The notes beneath the pieces were generated by a model, which had not been told where the DNA came from, made no database searches, and saw only the letters and a list, made by a program, of their open reading frames with translations. Positions 12,420 to 25,489 of a stretch of DNA of 64,000 nucleotides are shown one piece after another (positions within the stretch are counted from its first letter, which is position 1; every line of letters begins with the position of its first letter). Location: contig NC_135497.1 in assembly GCF_052857255.1 (NCBI RefSeq), forward strand, positions 546,821,531-546,885,530, in the 5' to 3' direction. This DNA is from Amblyomma americanum (taxonomy: Eukaryota; Arthropoda; Arachnida; Ixodida; Ixodidae). Both the position numbers and the translations under genes were made by a program.

Positions 12420-13640
12420 TGTACATCTGATATTGGTAGCAAAGCCGATGTCTATTGGTAAACGAGTTTAAAACATCCGAGGTGTTCTGAGAGATGTCCA
12501 ATCCGACGAAGCATTCGGTCAGGAAAGATTTTTGAAGGCAGTTCGCAGTGTATACCGGATTGTTTTTTTTCCGAATATATAGCTTTCGTTGAACTATAGG
12601 AACTTTTTGGAATTCTTTTATTGACATATCTCAAAAAAACCCTTCATTTCTGCAAAAGAAACACACACGGGTAGGCGGCCCTATAGATATGTGATCTGCC
12701 CGCTGGAGTGGGTATATCTCGCATATTGTACATCTGATATTGGTAGCAAAGCCGATGTTCTATTGGTAAACAAGTTTAAAACGTCCGAGGTGTTCTGAGA
12801 GATCTCCAATCCGACGAAGCATTCGGTCGGGAAAGATCTTTGAAGGCAGTTCGCAGTGTATACCAGATTGTTTTTTTTTCCAATATATAGCTTTCGTTGA
12901 ACTATAGGAACTTTTTGGAATTCTTTTATTGACATATCTCAAAAAAACCCTTCATTTCTGCAAGAAAAAGAAGCACACACGGGTAGGCGGCCCTATAGAT
13001 ATGTGATCTGCCCGCTGGAGTGGGTATATCCCGCATATTGTACATCTGATATTGGTAGCAAAGCCGATGTCTATTGGTAAACGAGTTTAAAACATCCGAG
13101 GTGTTCTGAGAGATGTCCAATCCGACGAAGCATTCGGTCAGGAAAGATTTTTGAAGGCAGTTCGCAGTGTATACCGGATTGTTTTTTTTCCGAATATATA
13201 GCTTTCGTTGAACTATAGGAACTTTTTGGAATTCTTTTATTGACATATCTCAAAAAAACCCTTCATTTCTGCAAAAGAAACACACACGGGTAGGCGGCCC
13301 TATAGATATGTGATCTGCCCGCTGGAGTGGGTATATCTCGCATATTGTACATCTGATATTGGTAGCAAAGCCGATGTCTATTGGTAAACAAGTTTAAAAC
13401 GTCCGAGGTGTTCTGAGAGATCTCCAATCCGACGAAGCATTCGGTCGGGAAAGATCTTTGAAGGCAGTTCGCAGTGTATACCAGATTGTTTTTTTTTCCA
13501 ATATATAGCTTTCGTTGAACTATAGGAACTTTTTGGAATTCTTTTATTGACATATCTCAAAAAAACCCTTCATTTCTGCAAGAAAAAGAAGCACACACGG
13601 GTAGGCGGCCCTATAGATATGTGATCTGCCCGCTGGAGTG
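12420..13640 (+). repeat. Tandem dimer duplication (period 619 bp)
   Basis: Two monomers (AAACGAGTTTAAAACATCC, then CTGCAAAAGAAAC with GAGATCTCC and GGTCGGG) are repeated immediately at an offset of 618-619, including AAGAAGCACACAC at about 12968 and 13587. The first dimer has an extra T in GCCGATGTTCTATTGG near 12758. The CTGCAAAAGAAAC marker lies at 12649 and 13268. A further copy of the first half appears at 18.89-19.26 kb (offset 5889). Confidence 0.87.
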
Positions 13641-16011
13641 GGTATATCTCGCATATTGTACATCTGATATTGGTAGCAAAGCCGATGTCTATTGGTAAAC
13701 AAGTTTAAAACGTCCGAGGTGTTCTGAGAGATGTGCAATCCGACGAAGCATTCGGTCAGGAAAGATTTTTGAAGGCAGTTCGCTGTGTATACCGGATTGT
13801 TTTTTTTCCGAATATATAGCTTTCGTTGAACTATAGGAACTTTTTGGAATTCTTTTATTGACTTATCTAAAAAAAACCTTCTTTTCTGCAAGAAAGAAAC
13901 ACACACGGGTAGGCGGCCCTATAGATACGTGATCTGCCCGCTGGAGTGGGTATATCTCGCATATTGTACATCTGATATTGGTAGCAAAGCCGATGTCTAT
14001 TGGTAAACAAGTTTAAAACGTCCGAAGTGTTCTGAGAGATGTCCGATCCGACGAAGCATTCGGTCAGGAAAGATCTTTGAAGGCAGTTCGCAGTGTATAC
14101 CGGATTGTTTTTTTTTCGGATATATAGCTTTCGTTGAACTATTGGAACTTTTTGGAATTCTTTTATTGACATATCCCAAAAAAACCCTTCATTTCTGCAA
14201 GAAAAAGAAACACACACGGGTAGGCGGCCCTATAGATATGTGATCTACCCGCTTGAGTGGGTATATCTCGCATATTGTACATCTGATATTGGTCGCAAAG
14301 CCGATGTCTATTGGTAAACAAGTTTAAAACGTCCGAGGTGTTCTGAGAGATGTCCGATCCGACGAAGCATTCGGTCAGGAAAGATCTTTGAAGGCAGTTC
14401 GCAGGGTATATCGGATTGTTTTTTCCGGATATATAGCTTTCGTTGAACTATAGGAACTTTTTGGAATTCTTTTATTGACATATCTCTAAAAACCCTTCAT
14501 TTCTGCAAGAAAAAGAAACACACACGGGTAGGCGGCCCTATAGATATGTGATCTGCCCGCTGGAGTGGGTATATCCCGCATATTGTTCATCTGAAAATGG
14601 TCACAAAGCCGATGTCTATTGGTAAACAAGTTTAACACGTCTGAGGTGTTCTGAGAGATGTCCGTTCAGACAAAGCATTCGGTCAGGAAAGATCTTTGAA
14701 GGCCGTTCGCAGTGTATACCGGATTGTTTTTTCCGAATATATAGCTTTTGTTGAACTATAGGAACTTTTTGGAATTCTTTTATTGACATATCTCAAAAAA
14801 AACCCTGCATTTCTGCAAGAAAAAGAAACATACGGGTACGCCGCCCTATAGATATGTGATCTGCCCGCTGGAGTGGGTATATCTCGCATATTGTACATCT
14901 GATATTGGTCGCAAAGCCGATGTCTATTGCTAAACAAGTTTAAAAGTTCTGAGGTGTTCCGAGAGATGTCAGATCCGACGAAGCATTCGGTCAGGAATGA
15001 TCTTTGAAGGCAGTTCGCAGTGTATACCGGATTGTTTTTTTTCCGAATATATAGCTTTCGTTGAACTATAGGAACTTTTTGGAATTCTTTTATTGACATA
15101 TCCCAAAAAAACCCTTCATTTCTGCAAGAAAACGAAACACACACGGGTAGGCGGCTCTATAGATATGTGATGTACCCGCTGGAGTGGGTATATCGCATAT
15201 TGTACATCTGATATTGGTCTCAAAGCCGATGTATATTGGTAAACAAGTTTAAAACATCCGAGGTGTTCTGAGCGATGTTCGATCCGACGAAGCATTCGGT
15301 CAGGAAAGATCTTTGAAGGCAGTTCGCAGTGTATATCGGATTGTTTTTTCTGAATATATAGCTTTCGTTGAACTATAGGAACTTTTTGGAATTCTTTTAT
15401 TGACATATCTCAAAAAAACCCTTCATTTCTGCAAGAAAAAGAAACACACATGCGTAGGCGGCCCTATACATATGTGATCTGCCCGCTGGAGTGGGTATAT
15501 CCTGCATATTGTACATCTGATATTGGTAGGAAAGCCGATGTCTATTGGTAAACAAGTTTAAAACGTCCGAGGTGTTCTGAGAGATGTCCGATCCGACGAA
15601 GCATTGGGTCAGGAAAGATCTTTGAAGGCAGTTCGCAGTGTATACCGGATTGTTTTTTCCGAATATGTAGCTTTTGTTGAACTACAGGAACTTTATGGAA
15701 TTCTTTTATTGACATATCTAAAAAAAACCCTTCATTTCTGCAAGAAAAAGAAACACACACGGGTAGGCGGCCCTATAGATATGTGATCTGCCCGCTGGAG
15801 TGGGTATATCTCGCATATTGTATATCTGATATTGGTCGCAAAGCCGATGTCTATTGGTAAACATGTTTAAAACGTCCGAGGTGTTCTGAGAGATGTCCGA
15901 TCCGACGAAGCATTCGGTCAGGAAAGATCTTTGAAGGCAGTTTGCAGTGTATACCGGATTGTTTTTTTTCCGAATATATTGCTTTCCTTGAGCTATAGGA
16001 ACTTTTTGGAA
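13641..16011 (+). repeat. Satellite segment, source of later copies
   Basis: About eight monomers of mixed type. Markers include TGACTTATC (13859), GATCTACCCGCTTGAG (about 14245), GTTCATCTGAAAATGGTCAC (about 14585), ATTGCTAAAC with AAAGTTCTGAGG (14926-14955), a 2-bp deletion giving TATATCGCATATTG (about 15188), GTAGGAAAGCC (about 15527) and AAACATGTTT (about 15860). The stretch 13.87-14.48 kb recurs at 58.18-58.79 kb (offset 44314), 14.92-15.39 kb at 19.26-19.73 kb (offset 4343), and the piece from about 15.78 kb at 58.86 kb (offset 43080). Confidence 0.85.
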
Positions 16012-18176
16012 TTCTTTTATTGACATGTCTCAAAAAAACCCTTCATTTCTGCAAGAAAAAGAAACACACACGGGTAGGCGGCCCTATATATATGTGATCT
16101 GCCCGCTGGAGTGGGTATATCCCGCATATTGTACATCTGATATTGGTAGCAAAGCCGATGTCTGTTGGTAAACAAGTTTAAAATGTCCGAGGTGTTCTGA
16201 GAGATGTCCAATCCGACGAAACATTCGGTCAGGAAAGATTTTTGAAGGCAGTTCGCAGTGTATACCGGATTGTTTTTTTTTCCGAATATATAGCTTTCGT
16301 TGAACTATAGGAACTTTTTGGAATTCTTTTATTGACTTACCTCAAAAAAAACATTCTTTTCTGCAAGAAAGAAACACACACGGGTAGGCGGCCCTATAGA
16401 TACGTGATCTGCCCGCTGGTGTGGGTATATCTCGAATATTGTACATCTGATATTGGTAGCAAAGCCGATGTCTATTGGTAAACAAGTTTCAAACGTCCGA
16501 GGTGTTCTGAGAGATGTCCGATCCGACGAAGCATTCGGTCAGGAAAGATATTTTAAGGCAGTTCGCAGTGTATACCAGATTGTTTTTTTTCCGAATATAT
16601 AGATTTCGTTGAACTATAGGAACTTTTTGGAATTCTTTTATTGACATATCTAAAAAAAACCCTTCATTTCTGCAAGAAAAAGAAACACACACGGGTAGGC
16701 CGCCCTATAGATATGTGATCTGCCCGCTGGAGTGAGTATATCTCGCATATTGTACATCTGATATTGGTCGCAAAGCCGATGTCTATTGGTAAACAAGTTT
16801 AAAACGTCCGAGGTGTTCCGAGAGATATCCGATCCGACGAAGCATTCGGTCAGGAAAGATCTTTGAAGGCAGTTCGCAGTGTATACCGGATTGTTTTTTT
16901 TTCCGAATATATAGCTTTCGTTGAACTCTAGGTACTTTTTGGAATTCTTTTATTGACATATCCCAAAAAAACCCTTCATTTCTGCAAGAAAAAGAAACAC
17001 ACACGGGTAGGCGGCCCTATAGATATGTGATCTGCCCGCTTGAGTGGGTATATCTCGCATATTGTACATTTGATATTGGTCGCAAAGCCGATGTCTATTG
17101 GTAAACAAGTTTAAAACGTCCGAGGTGTTCCGAGAGATGTCCAATCCGACGAAGCATTCGGTCAGGAAAGATCTTTGAAGGCAGTTCGCAGTGTATACCG
17201 GATTGTATTTTTTTCCGAATATATAGCTTTCGTTGAACTATAGGTACTTTTTGGAATTCTTTTATTGACATATCCCAAAAAAACCCTTCATTTCTGCAAG
17301 AAAAAGAAACACACACGGGTAGGCGGCCCTATAGATATGTGATCTGCCCGCTGGAGTGGGTATATCCCGCATATTGTACATCTGATATTGGTAGCAAAGC
17401 CGATGTCTATTGGTAAACAAGTTTAAAACGTCCGAGGTGTTCTGAGAGATATCCAATCCGACGAAGCATTCGGTCAGGAAAGATCTTTGAAGGCAGTTCG
17501 CAGTGTATACCGGATTGTTTTTTTTTCCGAATATATAGCTTTCGTTGAACTATAGGAACTTTTTGGAATACTTTTTTGACATATCTCAAAAGAACCTTTC
17601 ATTTCTGCAAGAAAAAGAAACACACACGGGTAGGCGGCCCTATAGATATGTGATCTGCCCGCTGGAGTGGGTATATCCCGCATATTGTTCATCTGATAAT
17701 GGTCACAAAGCCGATGTCTATTGGTAAACAAGCTTAAAACGTCTTAGGTGTTCCGAGAGATGTCCGATCCGACGAAGCATTCGGTCAGGAAAGATCTTTG
17801 AAGGCAGTTCGCAGTGTATACCGGATTGTTTTTTTTCCGAATATATAGCTTTCGTTGAACTATAGGAACTTTTTGGAATTCTTTTATTGACATATCTCAA
17901 ATAAACCCTTCATTTCTGCAAGAAAAAAACACACACGGGTAGGCGGCTCTATATATACGTTATCGGCTCGCTGGAGTGGGTATATCTCGCATATTGTATA
18001 TCTGATATTGGTCGCAAAGCCGATGTCTATTGGTAAACCAGTTTAAAGCGTCCGAGGTGTTATGAGAGATGTCCGATCGGACGAAGCATTCGGTCAGGAA
18101 AGATCTTTGAAGGCAGTTCGCAGTGTATACCGGGTTGTTTTTTTTCCGAATATATAGCTTTCGTTGAACTATAGGA
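16012..18176 (+). repeat. 7-monomer block, copy 1
   Basis: This stretch recurs almost unchanged at 19735-21898 (offset 3722-3723). Markers include TATATATGTGATC, CCGACGAAACATTCGG, the TGACTTACCTC variant (16338), GATATTTTAAGG (about 16547), GAGTGAGTATATC (16733), GAACTCTAGGTAC (about 16925), GTATTTTTTT (about 17205), GTTCATCTGATAATGG (17687), GCTTAAAACGTCTTAGG (about 17732) and the palindromic GTCCGATCGGAC (18071). The internal piece 16.33-17.03 kb has a further copy at 18.20-18.89 kb (offset 1865). Confidence 0.92.
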
Positions 18177-19734
18177 ACTTTTTGGAATTCTTTTATTGAC
18201 TTATCTCAAAAAAAAACATTCTTTTCTGCAAGAAAGAAACACACACGGGTAGGCGGCCCTATAGATACGTGATCTGCCCGCTGGTGTGGGTATATCTCGA
18301 ATATTGTACATCTGATATTGGTAGCAAAGCCGATGTCTATTGGTAAACAAGTTTCAAACGTCCGAGGTGTTCTGAGAGATGTCCGATCCGACGAAGCATT
18401 CGGTCAGGAAAGATATTTTAAGGCAGTTCGCAGTGTATACCAGATTGTTTTTTTTCCGAATATATAGATTTCGTTGAACTATAGGAACTTTTTGGAATTC
18501 TTTTATTGACATATCTAAAAAAAACCCTTCATTTCTGCAAGAAAAAGAAACACACACGGGTAGGCCGCCCTATAGATATGTGATCTGCCCGCTGGAGTGA
18601 GTATATCTCGCATATTGTACATCTGATATTGGTCGCAAAGCCGATGTCTATTGGTAAACAAGTTTAAAACGTCCGAGGTGTTCCGAGAGATATCCGATCC
18701 GACGAAGCATTCGGTCAGGAAAGATCTTTGAAGGCAGTTCGCAGTGTATACCGGATTGTTTTTTTTTCCGAATATATAGCTTTCGTTGAACTCTAGGTAC
18801 TTTTTGGAATTCTTTTATTGACATATCCCAAAAAAACCCTTCATTTCTGCAAGAAAAAGAAACACACACGGGTAGGCGGCCCTATAGATATGTGATCTGC
18901 CCGCTGGAGTGGGTATATCCCGCATATTGTACATCTGATATTGGTAGCAAAGCCGATGTCTATTGGTAAACGAGTTTAAAACATCCGAGGTGTTCTGAGA
19001 GATGTCCAATCCGACGAAGCATTCGGTCAGGAAAGATTTTTGAAGGCAGTTCGCAGTGTATACCGGATTGTTTTTTTTCCGAATATATAGCTTTCGTTGA
19101 ACTATAGGAACTTTTTGGAATTCTTTTATTGACATATCTCAAAAAAACCCTTCATTTCTGCAAAAGAAACACACACGGGTAGGCGGCCCTATAGATATGT
19201 GATCTGCCCGCTGGAGTGGGTATATCTCGCATATTGTACATCTGATATTGGTAGCAAAGCCGATGTCTATTGCTAAACAAGTTTAAAAGTTCTGAGGTGT
19301 TCCGAGAGATGTCAGATCCGACGAAGCATTCGGTCAGGAATGATCTTTGAAGGCAGTTCGCAGTGTATACCGGATTGTTTTTTTTCCGAATATATAGCTT
19401 TCGTTGAACTATAGGAACTTTTTGGAATTCTTTTATTGACATATCCCAAAAAAACCCTTCATTTCTGCAAGAAAAAGAAACACACACGGGTAGGCGGCTC
19501 TATAGATATGTGATGTACCCGCTGGAGTGGGTATATCGCATATTGTACATCTGATATTGGTCTCAAAGCCGATGTATATTGGTAAACAAGTTTAAAACAT
19601 CCGATGTGTTCTGAGCGATGTTCGATCCGACGAAGCATTCGGTCAGGAAAGATCTTTGAAGGCAGTTCGCAGTGTATATCGGATTGTTTTTTCTGAATAT
19701 ATAGCTTTCGTTGAACTATAGGAACTTTTTGGAA
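18177..19734 (+). repeat. Mosaic of three earlier segments
   Basis: Three pieces are joined in monomer register. About 18.20-18.89 kb copies 16.33-17.03 kb (offset 1865). About 18.89-19.26 kb copies 13.00-13.37 kb (offset 5889), including CTGCAAAAGAAAC at 19157. About 19.26-19.73 kb copies 14.92-15.39 kb (offset 4343), including ATTGCTAAAC and TATATCGCATATTG. Each switch changes several diagnostic sites at once, as expected for recombination junctions between monomers. Confidence 0.85.
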
Positions 19735-21898
19735 TTCTTTTATTGACATGTCTCAAAAAAACCCTTCATTTCTGCAAGAAAAAGAAACACACACGGGTAG
19801 GCGGCCCTATATATATGTGATCTGCCCGCTGGAGTGGGTATATCCCGCATATTGTACATCTGATATTGGTAGCAAAGCCGATGTCTGTTGGTAAACAAGT
19901 TTAAAATGTCCGAGGTGTTCTGAGAGATGTCCAATCCGACGAAACATTCGGTCAGGAAAGATTTTTGAAGGCAGTTCGCAGTGTATACCGGATTGTTTTT
20001 TTTTCCGAATATATAGCTTTCGTTGAACTATAGGAACTTTTTGGAATTCTTTTATTGACTTACCTCAAAAAAAACATTCTTTTCTGCAAGAAAGAAACAC
20101 ACACGGGTAGGCGGCCCTATAGATACGTGATCTGCCCGCTGGTGTGGGTATATCTCGAATATTGTACATCTGATATTGGTAGCAAAGCCGATGTCTATTG
20201 GTAAACAAGTTTCAAACGTCCGAGGTGTTCTGAGAGATGTCCGATCCGACGAAGCATTCGGTCAGGAAAGATATTTTAAGGCAGTTCGCAGTGTATACCA
20301 GATTGTTTTTTTCCGAATATATAGATTTCGTTGAACTATAGGAACTTTTTGGAATTCTTTTATTGACATATCTAAAAAAAACCCTTCATTTCTGCAAGAA
20401 AAAGAAACACACACGGGTAGGCCGCCCTATAGATATGTGATCTGCCCGCTGGAGTGAGTATATCTCGCATATTGTACATCTGATATTGGTCGCAAAGCCG
20501 ATGTCTATTGGTAAACAAGTTTAAAACGTCCGAGGTGTTCCGAGAGATATCCGATCCGACGAAGCATTCGGTCAGGAAAGATCTTTGAAGGCAGTTCGCA
20601 GTGTATACCGGATTGTTTTTTTTTCCGAATATATAGCTTTCGTTGAACTCTAGGTACTTTTTGGAATTCTTTTATTGACATATCCCAAAAAAACCCTTCA
20701 TTTCTGCAAGAAAAAGAAACACACACGGGTAGGCGGCCCTATAGATATGTGATCTGCCCGCTTGAGTGGGTATATCTCGCATATTGTACATTTGATATTG
20801 GTCGCAAAGCCGATGTCTATTGGTAAACAAGTTTAAAACGTCCGAGGTGTTCCGAGAGATGTCCAATCCGACGAAGCATTCGGTCAGGAAAGATCTTTGA
20901 AGGCAGTTCGCAGTGTATACCGGATTGTATTTTTTTCCGAATATATAGCTTTCGTTGAACTATAGGTACTTTTTGGAATTCTTTTATTGACATATCCCAA
21001 AAAAACCCTTCATTTCTGCAAGAAAAAGAAACACACACGGGTAGGCGGCCCTATAGATATGTGATCTGCCCGCTGGAGTGGGTATATCCCGCATATTGTA
21101 CATCTGATATTGGTAGCAAAGCCGATGTCTATTGGTAAACAAGTTTAAAACGTCCGAGGTGTTCTGAGAGATATCCAATCCGACGAAGCATTCGGTCAGG
21201 AAAGATCTTTGAAGGCAGTTCGCAGTGTATACCGGATTGTTTTTTTTTCCGAATATATAGCTTTCGTTGAACTATAGGAACTTTTTGGAATACTTTTTTG
21301 ACATATCTCAAAAGAACCTTTCATTTCTGCAAGAAAAAGAAACACACACGGGTAGGCGGCCCTATAGATATGTGATCTGCCCGCTGGAGTGGGTATATCC
21401 CGCATATTGTTCATCTGATAATGGTCACAAAGCCGATGTCTATTGGTAAACAAGCTTAAAACGTCTTAGGTGTTCCGAGAGATGTCCGATCCGACGAAGC
21501 ATTCGGTCAGGAAAGATCTTTGAAGGCAGTTCGCAGTGTATACCGGATTGTTTTTTTTCCGAATATATAGCTTTCGTTGAACTATAGGAACTTTTTGGAA
21601 TTCTTTTATTGACATATCTCAAATAAACCCTTCATTTCTGCAAGAAAAAAACACACACGGGTAGGCGGCTCTATATATACGTTATCGGCTCGCTGGAGTG
21701 GGTATATCTCGCATATTGTATATCTGATATTGGTCGCAAAGCCGATGTCTATTGGTAAACCAGTTTAAAGCGTCCGAGGTGTTATGAGAGATGTCCGATC
21801 GGACGAAGCATTCGGTCAGGAAAGATCTTTGAAGGCAGTTCGCAGTGTATACCGGGTTGTTTTTTTTCCGAATATATAGCTTTCGTTGAACTATAGGT
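19735..21898 (+). repeat. 7-monomer block, copy 2
   Basis: This is a near-identical direct copy of 16012-18176 (offset 3722-3723). The same rare variants appear in the same order, including TGACTTACCTC, GATATTTTAAGG, GAACTCTAGGTAC, GCTTAAAACGTCTTAGG and GTCCGATCGGAC (21793). I saw a one-base change in a T-run and almost nothing else. Similarity ends at about 21898, where GGAACTTTTTGG becomes GGTAATTTTGG. Near-identity means either a recent duplication or an assembly duplication. Confidence 0.92.
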
Positions 21899-22259
21899 AA
21901 TTTTGGATTTCTTTTATTGACATATCCCAAAAAAAAACCCTTCATTTCTGCAAGAAAAAGAAACACACACGGGTAGGCGGCCCTATAGATATGTGATCTG
22001 CCCGCTTGAGTGGGTATATCTCGCATATTGTACATCTGATATTGGTCGCAAAGCCGATGTCTATTGGTAAACAAGTTTAAAACGTCCTAGGTGTTCCGAG
22101 AGATGTCCAATCCGACGAAGCATTCGGTCAGGAAAGATCTTTGAAGGCAGTTCGCAGTGTATACCGGATTGTTTTTTTTCCGAATATATAGCTTTCGTTG
22201 AACTTTTGGTACTTTTTGGAATTCTTTTATTGACATATCCCAAAAAAACCCTTCATTTC
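21899..22259 (+). repeat. Satellite segment between blocks
   Basis: About one monomer with CGTCCTAGGTGTTCC and GAACTTTTGGTAC. The CGTCCTAGG monomer recurs at about 25.79 kb, and the GAACTTTTGGTAC variant at 25598 (offset 3397 from 22201). This places the left edge of the following three-copy unit somewhere in here. No other feature was seen. Confidence 0.75.
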
Positions 22260-25200
22260 TGCAAGAAAAAGAAACACACACGGGTAGGCGGCCCTATAGA
22301 TATGTGATCTGCCCGCTGGAGTGGGTATATCCCGCATATTGTACATCTGATATTTGTAGCAAAGCCGATGTCAATTGGTAAACAAGTTTAAAACGTCCGA
22401 GGTGTTCTGAGAGATGTCCAATCCCGACGAAGCATTCGGTCAGCAAAGATCTTTGAAGGCAGTTCGCAGTGTATACCGGATTGTTTTTTTTTCCGAGTAT
22501 AAAGCTTTCGTTGAACTATAGGAACTTTTTGGAATACTTTTATTGACATATATAAAAAAACCTTCATTTCTGCAAGAAAAAGAAACACACACGGGTAGGC
22601 GGCCCTATTGATATGTGATTTGCCCGCTGGAGTGGGTATATCCCGCATATTGTTCATCTGATAATGGTCACAAAGCCGATGTCTATTGGTAAACAAGTTT
22701 AAAACGTCTGAGGTGTTATGAGAGATGTCCGATCAGACAAAGCATTCGGTCAGGAAAGACCTTTGAAGGCAGTTCGCAGTGTATACCGGATTATTTTTTC
22801 CGAATATATAGCTTTCGTTGGACTATAGGAACTTTTTGGAATTCTTTTATTGACATATCTCAAAAAACCCTGCATTTCTGCTAGAAAAAGAAACACACAC
22901 GGGTAGCCCGCCCTATATATATGTGATCTGCCCGCTGGAGTGGGTATATCTCGCATATTGTACATCTGATATTGGTCGCAAAGCCGATGTCTATTGGTAA
23001 ACAAGTTTAAAACGTCCGAGGTGTTCCGAGAGATGTCCGATCCGACGAAGCATTCGGTCAGGAAAGATCTTTGAAGGCAGTTCGCAGTGTATACCGGCTT
23101 GTTTTTTTTTCGAATATATAGCTTTCGTTGAACTATAGGAACTTTTTGGAATTCTTTTATATACACATCTCAAATAAACCCTTCATTTCTGCAAGAAAAA
23201 GACACACACGGGTAGGCGGCTCTATATATACGTTATCGGCCCGCTGGAGTGGGTATATCTCGCATATTGTATATCTGATATTGGTCGCAAAGCCGATGTC
23301 TATTGGTAAACCAGTTTAAAGCGTCCGAGGTGTTCTGAGAGATGTCCGATCGGACGAAGCATTCGGTCAGGAAAGATCTTTGAAGGCAGTTCGCAGTGCA
23401 TACCGGATTGTTTTTTCCGAATATATAGCTTTCGGTGAACTATACGTACTTTTTGGAATTCTTCTATTGACATATCTCAAATAAACCCTTCATTTCTGCA
23501 AGAAAAAAAAACACACACTGGTAAGCGGCCCTATATATACGTGATTGGCCCGCTGGAGTGGGTATATCTCGCATATTGTATATCTGATATTGGTCGCAAA
23601 GCCGATGATTATAAGTAAACCAGTTTAAAACGTCCGAGGTGTTCTGAGAGCTGTTCGATCCGACGAAGTATTCGGTCAGGAAAGACCTTAGAAGGCAGTT
23701 CGCAGTGTATCGAATTGTTTTTTTCGAATATATAGCTTTTGTCGACCTATAGGAACTTTTTGGAATTATTTTATGGACATATCTAAAAAAAACCCTTCAT
23801 TTCTGCAAGAAAAAGAAACACACACGGGTATGCGGCCCTATAGATATGTTATCTGCCTGGTGGAGGGGGTATATCTCGCATATTGTACATCTGATATTGG
23901 TCGCAAAGCCGATGTCTATTGGTAAACAAGTTTAAAACGTCCGAGGTGTTCTGAGAGCTGTTCGATCCGACGAAGTAATCGGTCATTAAAGACCTTAGAA
24001 GGCAGTTCGCAGTGTATCGAATTGTTTTTTTCGAATATATAGCTTTTGTCGACTTATAGGAACTTTTTGGAATTATTTTATGGACATATCTCAAAAAACC
24101 CTTCATTTCTGCAAGAAAAAGAAACACACACGGGTATGCGGCCCTATAGATATGTGATTTGCCCGCTGGAGTGGGTATATCCCGCATATTGTTCATCTGA
24201 TAATGGTCACAAAGCCGATGTCTATTGGTAAACAAGTTTAAAACGTCTGAGGTGTTCTGAGAGATGTCCGATCAGACAAAGCATTCGGTCAGGAAAGATC
24301 TTTGAAGGCAGTTCGCAGTGTATACCGGATTGTTTTTTCCGAATATATAGATAGCTTTTGTTGAACTACAGGAACTTTATGGAATTTTTTTATTGACGTA
24401 TCTCAAAAAAACCCTTCATTTCTGCAAGAAAAAGAAACACACACGGGTAGGCGGCCCTATAGATATGTGATCTTCCCGCAGGAGAGGGTATACCTCGCAT
24501 ATTGTACTGGTATTGGTCGAAAAGCCGATCTAAATTGGTAAACAAGTTTAAAACGTCCGAGGTGTTCTGAGAGATGTCCGATCCGACGAAGCATTCGCTC
24601 AGGAAAGATCTTTGAAGGCAGTTCGCAGTGTATACCGGATTTTTTTTTTCCAAATATATAGCTTTCGTCGAACTATAGGAACATTTTGGAATCCTTTTAT
24701 TGACATATCTCAAATAAACCCTTCATTTCTGCAAGAAAAAGAAACACAGAGGGGTAGGCGGCCCTAAAGATACGTGATCGGCCCGCTGGAGTGGGTATAT
24801 CTCGCATAATGTATATCTGATATTGGTCGCAAAGCCGATGTCTATTTGGTAAACAAGTTTAAAACGTCCGAGGTGTTCCGAAAGATCTGCGATCCGAAGA
24901 AGCATTCGGTCAGGAAAGATCTTTGAAGGCAGTTCGCAGTGTATACCGGATTGTTTTTTCCGAATATATACCTTTTGTTGAACTATAGGAATTTTTGGAA
25001 TTCTTTTATTGACAATCTCAAAAAAACCCTTCATTTCTGCAAGAAAAAGAAACACACACGGGTATGCGGCCCTATAGATATGTGATCTGCCTAGTGGAGT
25101 GGGTATATCTCGCATATTGTACATCTGATATTGGTCGCAAAGCCGATGTCTATTGGTAAACAAGTTTAAAACGTCCGAGGTGTTTTGAGAGATGTCCGAT

Positions 25201-25489
25201 ACGACGAAGCATTCGGTCAGAAAAGATCTTTGAAGGCAGTTCGCAGTGTATACCAGATTGTTTTTTCCGAATAAATAGCTTTTGTTGAATAAAGGAACTT
25301 TTTGGAATTCTTTTATTGACATATCTAAAAAAAACCTTCATTTCTGCAAGAAAAAGAAACACACACGGGTAGGCGGCCCTATAGATATGTGATCTGCCCG
25401 CTGGAGTGGGTATATCTCGCATATTGTACATCTGATATTGGTCGCAAAGCCGATGTCTATTGGTAAACAAGTTTAAAAATGTCCGAGGT
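22260..25489 (+). repeat. Three-copy higher-order unit, copy A
   Basis: Ordered markers are TATTTGTAGC (22353), CCAATCCCGACG with CAGCAAAG (about 22420-22445), GAGTATAAAGC (about 22496), GTTCATCTGATAATGG (about 22651), TGCTAGAAAAAG with GTAGCCCGCC (about 22878-22913), ATATACACATC (about 23159), GTCCGATCGGAC (23344), GATTATAAGTAAACC (23607), two monomers with GTGTATCGAATTG (about 23717 and 24011), GCAGGAGAGGG (about 24478) and GATCTGCGATCCGAAG (about 24884). Copies B and C carry the same order with monomers gained or lost. Confidence 0.87.
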
